Origin: Oxyruncus cristatus
Taxonomy: Eukaryota > Chordata > Aves > Passeriformes > Cotingidae
Assembly (NCBI GenBank): GCA_013399855.1
Contig: VXAY01004360.1
Location: 782,711 to 846,710 of the forward strand
Direction: 5' to 3'
DNA: 64,000 nt
Position numbers and translations under genes: made by a program. Positions 1 to 14,422 of this stretch are shown piece by piece; within the stretch, counting starts at the first letter, position 1; each line of letters begins with the position of its first letter. The notes under the pieces are model-generated. The model was given only the letters and a program-made list of their open reading frames with translations, had not been told where the DNA came from and did no database searches.

Positions 1-101
1 TTTTTTTTTTTTCTGATTCTCCTCCCCATCCCACCAGTGTGGAGGGGGGTGACTGAGTGGCTGTGTGGTACTTAGTTGCTGGCTGCGGTTAAACCATGCC
101 A
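1..101 (+). mobile_element. 3' end of an avian endogenous-retrovirus LTR (cut by window start)
   Basis: Begins in the LTR's 3' part: CTGATTCTCCTCCCCATCCC, then GAGTGGCTGTGTGGTACTTAG and GTTAAACCATGCCA. The same ordered landmarks occur at about 36117-36212, so this is the same LTR family. No primer-binding site or internal viral sequence follows, which suggests a solo LTR. The leading poly-T may be part of the LTR or an assembly-edge run. Confidence 0.7.
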
Positions 102-3100
102 CCTCCATGCATATTTTATAAACCCATGCTGAGTTAGCAGTAACAAAAATAAATCAGGTGTTATTAGGAAAAAATAGAGGAGAAAATAGAAAAAAAGTTC
201 CATCATTATGTTGGCACAATTTTGGGGCCCAAAGGACTTTTTTGTACTTTTGGGGAGCCAAAAGACCCAAAGTACTGGAAGATGAGGTCAGCTAAGGGTT
301 ACTAAACAGTACTGCGTCAGACTTTGTAAACTAACCTGGAAACAACTCAATATTAGAGAAGAGGAGTGTTGAATACTCTTGCTCCAACCTTATTCCTCCC
401 CATGTCTGTGGCACAGTCAGAAAACAAATTATGGGGCAGAGGGACCTGAGTCCTGAACCAGTGCAGCTGTTCCCCTGTCCTTACTTCGGTGCATCAGTCA
501 CAGGCAATGACATTTGGTCAATAACCCAATGACAGGCACTTGCCAGAGGTACACAGGGACGGGCATTTCTGTCAGTGTAAACTGGGATAAAACATCACGT
601 TCTTTTAATTCACACAGGCAGAAGTGGTGGAGCAGGTTATGCAGGATTCTGCTCTCACCCCTGGAAATGTGCTGACACTCATGAATTCCTCTGCTAGGAG
701 ACATGAAATGAGCCTGGAGGTGCAAGGCATCAGCAGATTGTACCCAGAGGGTTTCTGAATTACTTGTTCTGTTTCATTCCTACTTTTCCATGTTGGCAAA
801 TTCATTCCAGTTCCAAAAGGTCAAGAAGCCACGCAATGTTGTGTTTGACTAATTGACCACATAACTTTGTGTTCGGGCCCCCCAGTTGTTTGGAAACAGT
901 CAGGAGTGTCAGGCTGATTTTTGTTAATTGGAACATGATGTCCAGAACTGGTGAGCTTCCAGCATTGGTACTTTTAGCACTGCAAGTAGCTGGGGAGTGT
1001 CAGCCTAGACAGGCTGCTCTGAAGTAGAAACGCCTTTGTTTCCAGGTTGCACTGGTGGCAGTTGGGTCTGGTTTATTAAAAACAAGTATTTAAAGTCAAA
1101 GGTGGTTCCAAAAAACTTACCTTCTTCCTTATACTTCTTGCTGGGGCCAAGTTTTCCTTATTTAGCTACAGGATAGTCCCTCCTTCTTCTGCCTGCTCAG
1201 GCAAAAACAGACCTGGGTTCCTCCAGGAACAGACATTGCATGTTGAAGCCTCTCGCCCTTATGCCCTTCCTGATCCCTGCTCCCACAACATATCAGTACT
1301 CCTCTCACATTGCAACCTCCATGTTCCTGCTTTTTCCTCCATACCCATTGCTAGCAAGGATGGGTTCTAAAAATACTCATGTCACCAGAATACTTTCTGG
1401 AGAGGTTGATTTGGTTTATGTGTTTGTCTGGAAAAAGAAGTGGCATGCTGATGGAGGCTTTTTTTGACTCTCTCTCTGTCATGTTATTTGGTATTTTTGT
1501 GAAGTCCCAGTTTCTAGAATTATGTACAAGGATCTCAGCTCTCATTTTAAAAAACACAGTGAGCTGTTATCCTCGTAACTATAAAAAGTGAAGCTCGTAT
1601 CTCCAAAACCAAGTGGCAAATGACATCTTATACTTCTCATTTTTGAAATCTTACTGCCTTGAAGACAAAATGATGATATTAGCAGTTACAACAAGGGTTC
1701 TGATTATAATTTTGAATATATAGAACCAGTATTGCCATCTTTATGATTTCATGAACACTGAGAATGGAGGACACTGAAAAATCATTTCAGACAGCCTGGG
1801 GGCCAAAGCAGTACAGTCTCTCCTCCAGCTTATCAGCTGCTAGAACAGTATCTTCCTGCATGAATGTGCATTCCTGAATGAATAACATACACTGAAACTA
1901 AATATTTTAGTTTGCACCTTGAACAACAATCAGAATGCGCATTTTGCCCCTAGAAGAAAGTAAACCTCCCAGAAAATTAGCAGGAAAAACACTTTTATTG
2001 AAAGGCTGACACAGGGTTTAGCAGGACATCTTCGGTTACTGAATTCAGTCTGACAGGTGCCATTTGTCACTTTGGTAAATTGATACCATTATTTTTTAAA
2101 TTACCTGGGTTTCTCCCTAGTCACTTTCTCTGAAAAACACCCCAGAATGTTCTTCCTCTGATGATTTGACAGCTTGCTTATATGCAGCCTCTATTTAATT
2201 GTGGCTACTTCATAGTTATTTGATCTTGCACCATCTTTGTCCTTTAACCTACATAAATCTTTTTCTGCAGTGTGTTTATTTGTAGATAGCAAACACATGG
2301 CTTCTCAGCCTTTTTTTCCCCGTCTTTGTCTCTTCCTATCTAACCTTCTCTTCCCTCCCCTCATTCCTTACCTCGCCCCCCACCCCGCCCCATCTTGCCT
2401 TTTTAATTCAGCATGGTTGACTGGTATTGCATGAGATGTCTCTAAAGAAGGGGTTTGGATTTTCACCTGTGTTGACATCAGCTGAATTGAGGACATTGAA
2501 ATTGTGGGTGTTTTAGAAAGGAAAAAAAAAAAAATAATCCCAGTTCAACAACAGTCAGATATTCAATAGCTCAGCAAAGTATTCAAGCAAAGTAAAAGAG
2601 AAGCTATCATTTAAGATTCCAAATCACCCATCCCTAAAAGGATGCCAGGAATCTTTAAAAGCTGAGTCCCACCCAACAGTCAATGAAGTTATGGATTATC
2701 TACCATGGTCTTTGTAAACCGGGCTAGCACCTGATTTTACACAGTACCTTACAAAGCTAGAGAGTCTTTAAGTACTTTAAATAGTATCACTTCCCAGATG
2801 GCTGCATTTAGTAGATTACACCTATAATTAGCAATAAGAGGCTAGGGAATGCTTCCCGTAGGGCCTGTCTCCTCAGAGGGACTTTACCCAAGTATGCTGA
2901 GATGTGTCTAATATACCTCTGTAGGGCTGTCTGTGAGAAACAGATTCAATTAACCCTTCTTTCTGCAGAGGCTCAAGCCTGTTTCACTCACCCTGCAAGA
3001 AGAGTGCTCAGCCCGCTAGTTTATGGGCTATGTGATCCATCTCTGCCATGCGTTAGACCACAGAAAATGTGAATGATTTTGTAAACCAGTGATGCAGGTA

Positions 3101-6100
3101 TTATCTCTGTGGGGGAAAAAGCAGACTGGATACTGGATCCTGTGTTTTGTCCTATGTACTGGTTGATATGAAATAGCAAAACATGGAACAGGGACCAGCT
3201 CTAGGTCTCCTCTCCTAAGCACTGTAATCGTGATACCAGAGACTTGCAAAGTTGCAAAGTCGTGGTCTTCTGTGAATCTGCTTCTAATTCCCCAGAAGTT
3301 AAAAAGGGTTCACAATACGCTGTTTCTCCTGTCCTGTGTTTTCCTATCAAATATTAGAGGAGAGGACTGTTTACTCTTAGAATCATTTTGGACAGACTAG
3401 TTAAAAATACTCCTACGCAATCACCAGCAAGGCAAAGAAGATATGCCTGTCTTTACAGGCAGTTCATACAGTCTCATTAGTGTGCTTTGGCTTTCAGTGG
3501 ATGCCAGATTAGGCAGAAAAAAACCCAAACCCCACGGATTAATTACATACAGGCAATAATGCTGAGCTATAGTAAATCAGCCTAGACTCATTGACTTTAG
3601 TGAAAGTACACTGGTTCACATTGGTACAGATATGACCTTTGAGACTGAAACAAACCTAGATTGTTCTCCTCTTATTACAAACTTACTGAAATCTCCTAGA
3701 TTTCACTCTGAAAACAGTGCTTCTGCATGGACAATAACAGCTTGTCAGCTTTCAAGAGGAGCAGAGAGGAGGCACCACATATAACTCCATGCTTTTGGTG
3801 ATATACAACCCACTTATTTCAAACTCGATGGATTTACTGGGTTGCATAGCACAAACACCCAAAATGTGTGTGCAGGTCTGTGCACAAGGATGTTCTGGGC
3901 AATCATTAAAAATTGACATTGAGGAGAATCTGAGTAAGCATATGAGAAAGATTACAGGGTGTAATTCCCAGAAGGATTTAATATGTTATAATATGTGGGA
4001 TGAAGAAATCATTTGTATTTTATTTGCTTATAAATCAACTTTAGATGTCTGCTTGAACAGGAAACTGAGGTAAAGTAAACCTTGACTACTGATGAATACA
4101 ATTCTTTGTAGAGATTTCACCACTGTTTTGTGGGTAACCAAGGACGAGTAGAAGTCATACAACAATTCTTACATTCAGCAGGTGTTGCTAACATTCCTTT
4201 GATAGTTGAAGTTCTTCATTTGGAGAAAAGCAACAAATTTGTTTACCTTGTTCTAGTGATGACTTTCTTTGAATCAGTAAAGGTCCAATGCTGTCTAGGT
4301 AGGCAGGACTGCCCAGTGCAATAGATACATAGATATGTGCCTGTTCTTACAGAGAAGTTTGTGTGAGGATGTATTTGAGACAGTATTGATGGTGCTATGC
4401 TAAGCCATTGCTGCCCAGCTTCAAGGCTCAGACCCTGTCAGATTCGCTTTGGTCCAAAGTGTCCTCTCCAGAGGGAAGCTGGGCCCTCACTGCCTGGAAA
4501 TGATCAGTGCAGAACAGGACGCTACTGTAGCTCCTTTCACAGCGCTGAATCTTGGGAATTGCTCCTCACCAGCTCCCTGCAGCTCTCCTGGAGAGTGGCT
4601 GTGTGGTGCAAATATGTGATAACACATGAAAAAGTATATGGTACAGAGAACAAGGAAACAAATGGAAAACTTTGACTTACCAAGGTAAGAAAAGAAGATT
4701 TGCTGTTAAAACAAACACATGGATCTTGTTGAAGGTTGTATTGCAGGAATGTTTTTTAAAGATTCATCAAAAAAAATCAGACAGAGTAAACTGCATGTTC
4801 TTAAACAGACCTGGTCTTTTCTGAAATTTGGCAGTAAAATTTGTTACAAAATATTTGTTGAAGGGAAAATAGAAATGAGTAGCATCCACAATGGATTTGT
4901 TAAGAAAAAAATATTATGTTTTTGAAATACAGCGTGGTTTTAGTAGCCACACACACACAAAGTGGCATTTCATGTTACCAAATTGCCAAATATCTGCCTT
5001 GATTTTTAAACTCTATAGTTCATCTATATTATAGTTCATAAAGGGTTTTCTGTATTACTTGTCAAAAAGCTAGTAAGTGCATATAAACACAAAATGTCAT
5101 GACACACCGACACATTACTTATTCCCAACCCCCCATCCATTTAAAGCTGCACTGACCCTTACGGGTCTTCACACGAACTTTGCAGCTTTTAACATGATGT
5201 CTGGCTTCGTTTTTCATGAAGTAACTGCCAATACACTTCTAAGGGAGCCTTTGAGCCTTTGGAAGGCAGTGGAAGGCAGTTTTTTATTTCCCCCATCTCT
5301 CCCCCCCCCATTTTACATGCTTTGTGATACTAAATAGGTCTTCACAGAAACTTCTTAGAGAAAACAGAAAGTCAGAGGCAGAACTCCCTTTGGTAATTTG
5401 CCGTGCCCAGTTTTTGTTAAGCATAGTCAGATGCTGAAGAAGCAGGTTTCCAGGTTCAAGTTGACAGGTCAACTATATCTGCAACACTCAGCTTCTCTCT
5501 TTATCAACTTGTGGCTCAGAGACTGGAGGGGGAAAGATGATAAGATAAGCAGGGTAAAAGAGAGATCAGCCATGACAAAGGTGAGACCAGCAACCTCTGA
5601 ATAGATATGGAAGAATCCCTGAGGAGAATTAGAATGCTGAGCAAGTCCAGGGAAGTTACCAAGGCAAGGTGTTGAATAAGTTTAATACCTGAGATTTGAT
5701 CTGATGGAAGGAGTTCAACCAGACAGAAAGAGCACACCTGATAGCAAGTCAAACAGTGCCTCTGAATTCTTAAAGGAAGTTTATAAAATCCTGTAGTGTT
5801 TGGAGTATCAGAATGCTCCAGTCAAGAAAAAAAGGATCCTGGAGGCAATTCTATAAGAAAACCTCACAAAAACTAACAATAGGTTTTCTAGCTCTGTATC
5901 TGGATAAGAATTCTGAGTCCTCCCAAGAACATGCTATTTTAACACCGTGATTTGCACTAGACCATTACTTGCAAAATGATTCAAGGTACGAACCCAAAAA
6001 TGAAGACTAAGGCACAAATGCGTGACTATAAGCCTAATTTTGCACTACAGTCTATTCTAACAAATGGAAACCACTCTGTACAACTTACTTACTCCTTACT

Positions 6101-9100
6101 TAGGAGTAAGGCTACGTAGGGCTACCTAAGCAGTCTGTGAAACAACAGGCTCTCTTGATAAGCATCTAGTGTGTGAACACGCTGCTCACTTGTGGGTTTG
6201 GGAAATAGCAGCATGGCTTCCTGCCTGAATAGGATTCATCAGCAGAACTCTCCACAGGAAAAGCCCACTGCCCTGTGTTATTTCATTGGAGAGAAGTGAT
6301 GCAGTAGTCCTTGGTAAGGAACACTAACTTCAGTCCAGGTTATGTTGTTCCAGGTCTCACGGTTGATCTGATTTAGTGCTGGTGGCAACACTGCTAGGAG
6401 TTGGAGGCTGACGTAGCTGACATCCCATGGTGTCTTCCATTCAACATTCATGCAGTTCTCTAACTTTTTTCCAAAAGAACCAGCTTACTTCCTTCATATC
6501 TGCTGCAAATATACGATACAATGGAGTTTGATTTTTGCTTCCCTCAGATATACATACATTTTCAGCAGTCTCTCAATTATAGAAGTCAATTTCACAGTCA
6601 GTAAATGGTTCATTTATTGATTCTCATCTACTAAATCCAAGCAGCTCCACAAACAACAATATACTGGTGATGTACTGAGGGCTAAAAGAAATTGCTCACA
6701 TTTGCAGGGAGAAAAAGCACAAAGCTACAAACTGACAGTCTCTCTCCAGTACTGGAGCTATAATTTCAAATGTCAAAAACCTTTGACATGCCTCATAGAT
6801 TACATCTTTAGGAGACCTGTGCTTCTGTTTAAAAGCTGAAATGAAAGGACTGTTACATACTTTGAATTGTAATTTCAGCAAACTCTTTAGGCTGCAATAT
6901 TTAATCTATTTCTCATGCTGCCAAAGAAGCTGATCTCCACTGGAATTCTGCACCTACACCCAAAAGGTAAATAGAAAGGAGAAAGATTTCCAAGTATAAT
7001 TAGTCAAAAGCCCATATCAGGACCTTGATTTATAAAGGGTAAAAGAATGCTTGCAACCCAAAACACAGGTTTGAGCTCTACTCGTTGCAAAACCAAGCAT
7101 CGAATGCTTTTGGCCCCTGGCATTAAGGTCCTGGTGATTCTCCAATTGCAATGCCAAGTACAAGAAACAGATGACTCCTTCTGGCTGGCTTTTCATCTCT
7201 GCAGAGGAATTCTGCCCAACAGACAGCTAGGTTATAGCCTGCACCATTGCGTACCAAACCATGTCTCATTACAGTTCCAGTTCAAGTGAAAAGCTACCAT
7301 GAACAGCTAGATTCATACTGAAGTTCCGCTTGTTTTTACTATTCCTCTTCATTGTAGAAGGGCCTTCTGGAGAAATAGCCCATGCACACTGCACCACCTC
7401 AGATCCCTGCTGGTCAAAGGCACCACAGCTGTTCCCAGGGGCCATAGATTAAAACAGTCTCATGGCTCAGCAAAGGTTCACCTTCAAGGAGATGAAAGTA
7501 TCAGAGAGAATTGGGAATATTTACAAACAAAACCGGAATAATTCATTATGAAAATCAAAATGAATTGTCATTCTTTACAGGCTCTTGTAGCACGGATTTT
7601 GTATGTTTACTGAAAGCCTTTTCATGCGTGTTCTGCTCTTTTAGCAGAGAGCTGTGAAAGTTTATCTTCATTAAAATATTTAAAGACAATATGAAGATTT
7701 TGATAGTTTAAGCATTTGGTAATCAGAAAAACAGGCCATTTTGTCTGCTTTTCTCTATCTGCTCCAGTAAACTCCCTATTTCTCCTTCTCCCCATGGTGT
7801 GGTTTTAGTCCTAATTTCCTCCTCTCTTGCAGAGCCAAGATCTCACAATAAAAGACACTGGGATTTTCTGGAGTATACTCTTGATTTCTTTCTATTTGTC
7901 TTTTTAAGAAAAGCACTTACAGTCACTTGAAAAGCTATCTCTGGAGGAGAATGTTTAAGATAAAACTTAATTAAGCCAGTCTTTAATGCTGATTAATTAA
8001 AACTACCATACCTCCAGAGGTCTGGCATGGAGGAATCTATGCTTAGCATAATTTTTGTAATTTCTGACAGTCAATCTTCGTGATTTTTTTTTTTTTTAAA
8101 GTAGCTACAGACATATTTAGTCCACTCTGGTCTGCTTGTTGGCCTTAGGGGGAATCCAGCAAACAGAATGGAAATATGTTTTCTCACAGAGACCCTATTG
8201 AAATTAGCAGCCTGTAAGGAGCTAGATATTGCTTCTGGATTTCCTGGTGGCTGATCTGAAAATTTCACCTCCACATTTCCCCAGAGTTGTCCTACAATGC
8301 TCGAAACTCCTTAGCCTCCTGTTTAAGTTGACTTCACCAAACCTTAACTCTCTTATGTGGGAAAGCCAAGGGCATCCATCCACTGGAGTATGAAGGACTG
8401 AAGGAATTGTTACCAAAGTAGGCAGTCTTCCAGTGATTGCAGTGGATCCTGGAACAGGCTCTGTGAGTGACTTTTAATAGGAAAAAAACAAGGATAACTT
8501 TCCAGGTGCAATTCAGGCTGAAACTCTCTATGCAGTAACTATTCCTGAGGTATTGTTAGATGACTAAGGAACTGGTGGTAATAGGACTTCACTTTCCACC
8601 TTCAAGTCCTCACTATGTGCCCATCATACTGTGGTGTGGGTGACTGATAGGCCTCGCCCTCATGAAGTTGTGGAACAATTTCTGTTAAATGGATAGAGTT
8701 ACTACAATTAACAGTCTTGGTGCTTCTCTGGAGGCGGGAGCAGTTTGCTGGAATATTGACATTTCACAATAAGTGAATATGCAAGCAAGAGTGGTAGGTA
8801 CTATTATTTCAGATGATAAGCAAGAGGCGGAGCTGTATGTGTCCTATCTTCCTAGATACTGTTTGCTTCTCAGTTCAAGTTTTACAGAGGGACTGACAAA
8901 AATGATGAATTTCCCAACAAGGGCAGGTAAGGAGTTTTGCAACCCTCTTGAGTGTACTGGGGCAGTTTCTGTAAAGGTCAGTGCAAGATTAGAAGCACAC
9001 AACTTGTTCAGAGCAGCAGCCATCAAGAAGTTCCCCAGCTGGACTCCAGTACCTGTTTCCAGGGAGGTCTGTCTTGGCTTCATGATTTCAAAGTACAGGA

Positions 9101-12100
9101 AGCCACTGGAAAAGGTAATTTGATTTGTTTGAATGCAAGGATATGCAGACTAATGGGCCTGAGATTGGAGGGAGAAGGCAGAGCTGCAGACAGGGGAAAA
9201 GGGTCAGGGTCAGCTGGTAGAGAAACAGTGTCCTGGATGGCTGCATGATTTACCGATACTGAGGCAAGGGAAGGCATCTGTGTTGCAGAAAAGACCAGGT
9301 AAAACAGGTAATCACCTGCCTCAGGCACTTGGCGGTATCTACTGGGATAGGGAAGAAGTTTCATCATCAAAATTTTCCGCAGGATTGCCTATTCTGATTA
9401 ATTCTAATAGATCTTCTATTTTGCCGACAACAACACCTTTCTTTCATACCAGACTGTACAGCCCCTTTCTTTTAATATTTCACTCTCAAGAGCTGCTGCT
9501 TGAACTTCTGCATCTTGGTAGCTCCTGCTGTTATATGTGGTTGTAGCATATTCAGAGAAAAAAAGCAAAAGTGAGCAGGAGCAAGGCTTGCAGAGGACGA
9601 GACTCATGCTACCTTTCCCTTTTGTCTACCATAGATATTTACATTGATGGAAAGTGGGTGGTAAATGGGTGGTAAATATTCCTCTTATGTCTCTAGTCAT
9701 GGCTGCAAGCAATGGACAAATGAAAGGTGGAAGGCACTGGAGGTGAGGACATCCATATCCCAGGATGTCTACACCAATATGCAGCGCTGCTCTCTGGGAT
9801 CAAGCCCTGTTCTCCTTTTCTTTTTATTTCTACAGGCTGATAAACTCAATGAATCTTTAGGTGATAGCCTTTAAAAAGCAGGGGCTTTCTGACTGACCAT
9901 TGTAGACCTCTTGTGCTAGCTTGGCAGTGGACATTAATAACATGAGCAGCCATCTCTGAACCAAAAAGGAAAGGTGAAAATGTGCATGATTTGGATTGCT
10001 GACAGAGTCCCATCCTCCCAGCCGCATCATGGGTGTGTGCAAGGAATTTCTGATGCATGCTCATGTGAACAACCAGTATCAAGTCAAGCAGTTTCCAGTA
10101 AAAGGCTCTTAAGACTTCAGAGCCGCTGCCATACAAAAGTCCATTGTTCATATGCAGGATCCACCTCCCTACCCATTCATTATAAAAGCACAAATCACAA
10201 CAGTGGCATGTTTATCTTAGTAGGGTGTTAAGTCTTACCAACTGAGTCACAGTGGCTGGGTTAGGATTAGAAATGGGATTACTGCAGCTATTCCAAAACA
10301 TCCAAAATGCAGAGCAAGGCACATGTATAATGTCAGTGCTCAGGCAACAATTTTAAGAAGTAAAAATGTGATTGGGCTGATTCTGAACGAGGTGAAAGAA
10401 CTTTATTATAAGAGAAAGAATGCAAGACAACTTTGGTGGAGAAACAGGGGACCGTTCCCAGGCACCTGTCAGCCTGGAGAGGCCGATCTCCTTACCTGTC
10501 CTCTGCAGGGAGGCTGGCTACTACACAGGGCAGGGGCTTACCTTCAGCATGCTTCCATCTCTCCCTAGTCTTGAATTAGTATCTATGAACACTCTCATAG
10601 TCGTGTTCATGTATTGAAAGCTCCAGCCAAAACTGATGAAAATCTCAGGAGGCAAGTAACATCTATAAGAAGCCCAAAGCTTTAAGGAACTGTTTCTCCA
10701 GATCATAAAAATTTATGAGTGAGTCTGGACTGACATCACATCCTCCTATCATAAACTGAGTGCTGTCTGTATTATAAAGACAATGTTGGTTATTTGGACA
10801 GCTGCATTCAACAGAGCAGACAAATGTCCTGCAGGGAAAGTCTCCTACATGGTCCTACTGATAAAAAAGTCACAATTTCATGCAACTTGAACCCTCTCTG
10901 ATTTCTTTCCATATGGTCCCCTTTCTACCGTGAGCTGGCTTCCAGCCAGAAGACCAGGTGTCTCTCGTCCTCCTCTTTAAGGAATAGGTATGGAGCTGGA
11001 GGAGAAGGGTGTCATGAGAAATTGAGAGCAGTGCTAAGGGAGGAGAAAGAGAGAAACCTTACAGCCAGTAAGGCTAAAAGTAGTGTAACAATCTGTGAGA
11101 TGGGAACACAACCAGCAGATTTCAGGTCACTCCCTTAAGAATCAAAAAGTCTGCTGGCACTCAGGAGATGAGGTGAGAAGGGAGAAACAGAGAGACACAG
11201 GCAAGGTGATGGCTCAGGAATAGCAAAGCAGGAAGGAAGGAAGGAAGGACAGCATTCATCAAGGACATAAAGGAAGATTGAGATAGACAGCTTGGTGCCT
11301 CCCAAGAAAGACAGAGGACATCAGCGGGTAGAATTCAGAGAGAAGTGGCAAACTGATGTCTATGCAGCTAGCATGTAAAGGGAGTCCTGGGAGAACAGAT
11401 GAAAGGACGGTATCCATAGATGCATTGCATGGTGGAAAAGAAGTATTTGAAAGGACAGATGGGAAATACAGGAAATCTGGAAATGAGACCTGAAATACAG
11501 GAGGAGGGTGAGATGTTTAAACCTTTAGAGACAAACAGGACCAACTCACAGTTCTAGAGCCTTTGGCCCAACAAAAACTATTTTCCTCCAACTTTGTGGG
11601 CAAAATGAGTTCACTGACTGGTAACTCCTTTCCAACCCCCTTCCTGGGATAAAACAGCTTTTAATGCTTGATCTGTTCAGCTCAGTGTTATGGATCTCAC
11701 ATCCCAGTTGTGATCATTTCTCAACATGTAATGGCCTATATTTTCCAGTGCCCCTGTCAGAACGGCTGGGCTTTGTAAGGCACGTGTCACACTTAGTCAT
11801 TCCTGCTTCAACTCCAAAATAGGCAGGGCACAAATGCAGATGAAGGAGGAGGAGAAGAAGAGAGCAGTATGTCCAGGCTTTCAGAGTAAGAAAGAAAGTG
11901 CTGTATAGGCAGTCATCCTTTCTACAGATAGATTGAAGGGATACTGTATACCACCAAGGAACTAACCAATTAAAAGCCTCCTAAACCAGAAAATCCTCTG
12001 ATGAGTATTCTGGGTGTTGTTGTTTTGTTCTGTAGTTAAAATAATTGCCTAAACAATGTATTTAACCAGAATAAATAGGGAAAAGATAATTATGAAGAAT

Positions 12101-14335
12101 GAAACTTCCCAAAGATTAGCCTCTGGTGCTATAATCTTTTGAGCAAAGACTGCCCTCATTTACACTGAGAAAACAAACACTGGAAAACAAATGTAATTGG
12201 CTGTGGGATGGAGTCATCAATTTAACCAGCCTCTTCTATCTCCTGTATTTGTGATGGTGCTCTTGAGACTGTTTTAGTTTGGGGCTGCAGTCTTCTGTGA
12301 GAAAGCTAAGCCTCAAATGCATTGCACAGCTCCTGAGGATCACTCACTTATCTTAGTTAGACTGGCAGAAAGAATGAAAGAGGTGTCAAGCGTGATACAC
12401 AGCAGGCCTGCTGGAACCTCCGCTGCCTGGTACCAAAGGAAAAGATCCTTGGCCTTATCAGATTTCCTTGGTGAAGGACTCTGTAAATTCCTAAGGAGGG
12501 GCTTTGGACCAGTCAGTTGGATAACCCCTGGGCAAGGGATGTGGAACAGGCTGAAATGCCTTTGATCAGTGAAAAGAGGAGAAAAACCCTACATACAAAA
12601 AAAACACCATCTCCCATATGTTCTCCAATATTGCACTGCTGAGAGGCTGTGACTGAATTAGGAGTTAAGAATTCCTTCAGAGCAGAAGTGCTGCTCAGTT
12701 AATCAGTCCAACACTGCATTTTAAAAACAGTGTCCAGTTAATTTTTTTAAAAGCTTTGTTGTTATTACTTCTAGTGTCAAGAAAGAGAACTGAAATAAAA
12801 GCTTTTATAACTGAGTGCTCTTTGCACTATTCCTGGTTCTTGCCTTTGCTGGAGCAGGTGATAATTATTCTTTTGTTTAGGATAAGCATTATTCTTATAT
12901 ATTCTCAATCATTTTTCAAGTTGGTTTAGACCAGTTATTGCAAATCTGTAGAATCTTGCAGACTTTTTCTAAGGGATCTGAAACAGAAGCAAGCATGTTA
13001 ACACCAGGTGCAAATTTCTTGTGAAATATTTCACCTGGAAACTGCGAGGGTCCATAAACCTCAAAAGATGGGGAAAAGTACCACCAGTTTAAGATCTAAG
13101 TGCCTTGTAGAGGCTTACAAACACTGCCAAACAAGAGCATCATTGTGATCTAATTCAAAACGCTTGCATACTGAGCATAGCAGCCTGTAAAATAAAAAGC
13201 CACTATTAAAAGATTATGTTTTCTGCATTATTTCATTCAGATTATAGGACAAAAGAAGAAAATGAAAAGGCACATACTGCAATTTTCTCCAAAGCAGAAA
13301 CTAGCTGTGACCTCTTTTGTAGTAAACGAATTAATGCATTAACACTTCCTCCCCTCACCCTCAAATGTCCCCTTGGGAAGCAAAATTGTGCCATCTAGTG
13401 GGATTTGGACCAAGTCTTAGCTCTGCATTCCCTATGGACACTATGGACACCTTGCAGACCATCTCCACTTGAATCTGTTTACATTATACCATGGACTTTC
13501 TTGGGTTCCACTTTGATCCAAAGTTCAAATCCCTCCTCTGCCACAGCTGCAGGAAAGGTCTTGTTCACCCTGCCAGGCTTAGGGCCAGAGAAGGAGAGGG
13601 GAAGTTGCTTTTTCATTTATTTGCTCAATCCACTTTCTTCTTGGCTTCTGAGTTGATGAGAAAGATGGAGAAAAATTATTTTCCTGACTATGACTTGGTA
13701 AATTTCAAAGACCAAAGCCATGGGGCTCCCCATGAATGAAGACTCTCTCACCTGCGGAGCAGCCAGCAGCCTTGGTTTTCTGTGCTGCGCAGCTGCAGAG
13801 CTGGTGTATGCAGAGAGCACTGTAACACAATCTCATTTCCTAGAACACTTTTGTATCCTTAGTTAAGCAATAGGCCTAATACAGATTTCAGTACAATGGT
13901 TTAATCTTTGCCCTTTATGGATTAGTATATCTTTCTGCCAGAAAGCAATTTCACTGCTTGCATTTTTTTTATTTGTGTGCTGCTCATAGTAGAGAATCAT
14001 ATAATGTACAACTGCAGTTCACAAATTGGTCCAAGTGTTGCAAGTGACTTACATACCCATCTAATAAAACATGACAGAGTCCTTCAGGGGCAACTGCGAT
14101 TGCCCGAGCCACAACAGGTGAATGAGTAACAACTCCACAACACGTTTTCAGTACAAATAAAAGTAAAGTTCACTGGCCAGTCTTCAAATAATTAACAACT
14201 CTTTCCTCTACAAACACAGAAAGAAGTGACCTTTTCCAACAAGACATAAGCTGTTTTTCTCCAACTCAAATCATCCCCTGGAATAATTGGATCAGCTCTG
14301 CCCATCAGCAGACCTTTTGTCTTCTATGAATCAAC
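102..14335. other. Intergenic DNA upstream of UNC93A, no gene supported
   Basis: Only short open frames without recognisable domains or splice-compatible neighbours. It holds small simple repeats (poly-T near 8085-8098, GGAA near 11231-11248) and a purine-biased stretch at about 10980-11560. Promoter elements of UNC93A probably lie at the 3' end, but none can be named from the sequence. Confidence 0.6.
11231..11249. repeat. (GGAA)n microsatellite
   Basis: Four and a half perfect GGAA units. Confidence 0.9.
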
Positions 14336-14422
14336 ATGGAAAGGAATCTTAAGAATGTTTTGGTCATTTCTTTTGGATTTTTATTCCTCTTTACTGCTTA
14401 CGGAGGACTCCAGAGTCTACAG
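14336..14422 (+). CDS. UNC93A: UNC93A coding exon 1
   Basis: Encodes residues 1-29, including the N-terminal motif and first membrane helix ([20 protein letters not shown]). It ends in phase 0 with CAG before the donor GTAAGT at 14423. The ATG at 14336 is the only in-frame start that gives the family N-terminus. Confidence 0.93.
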
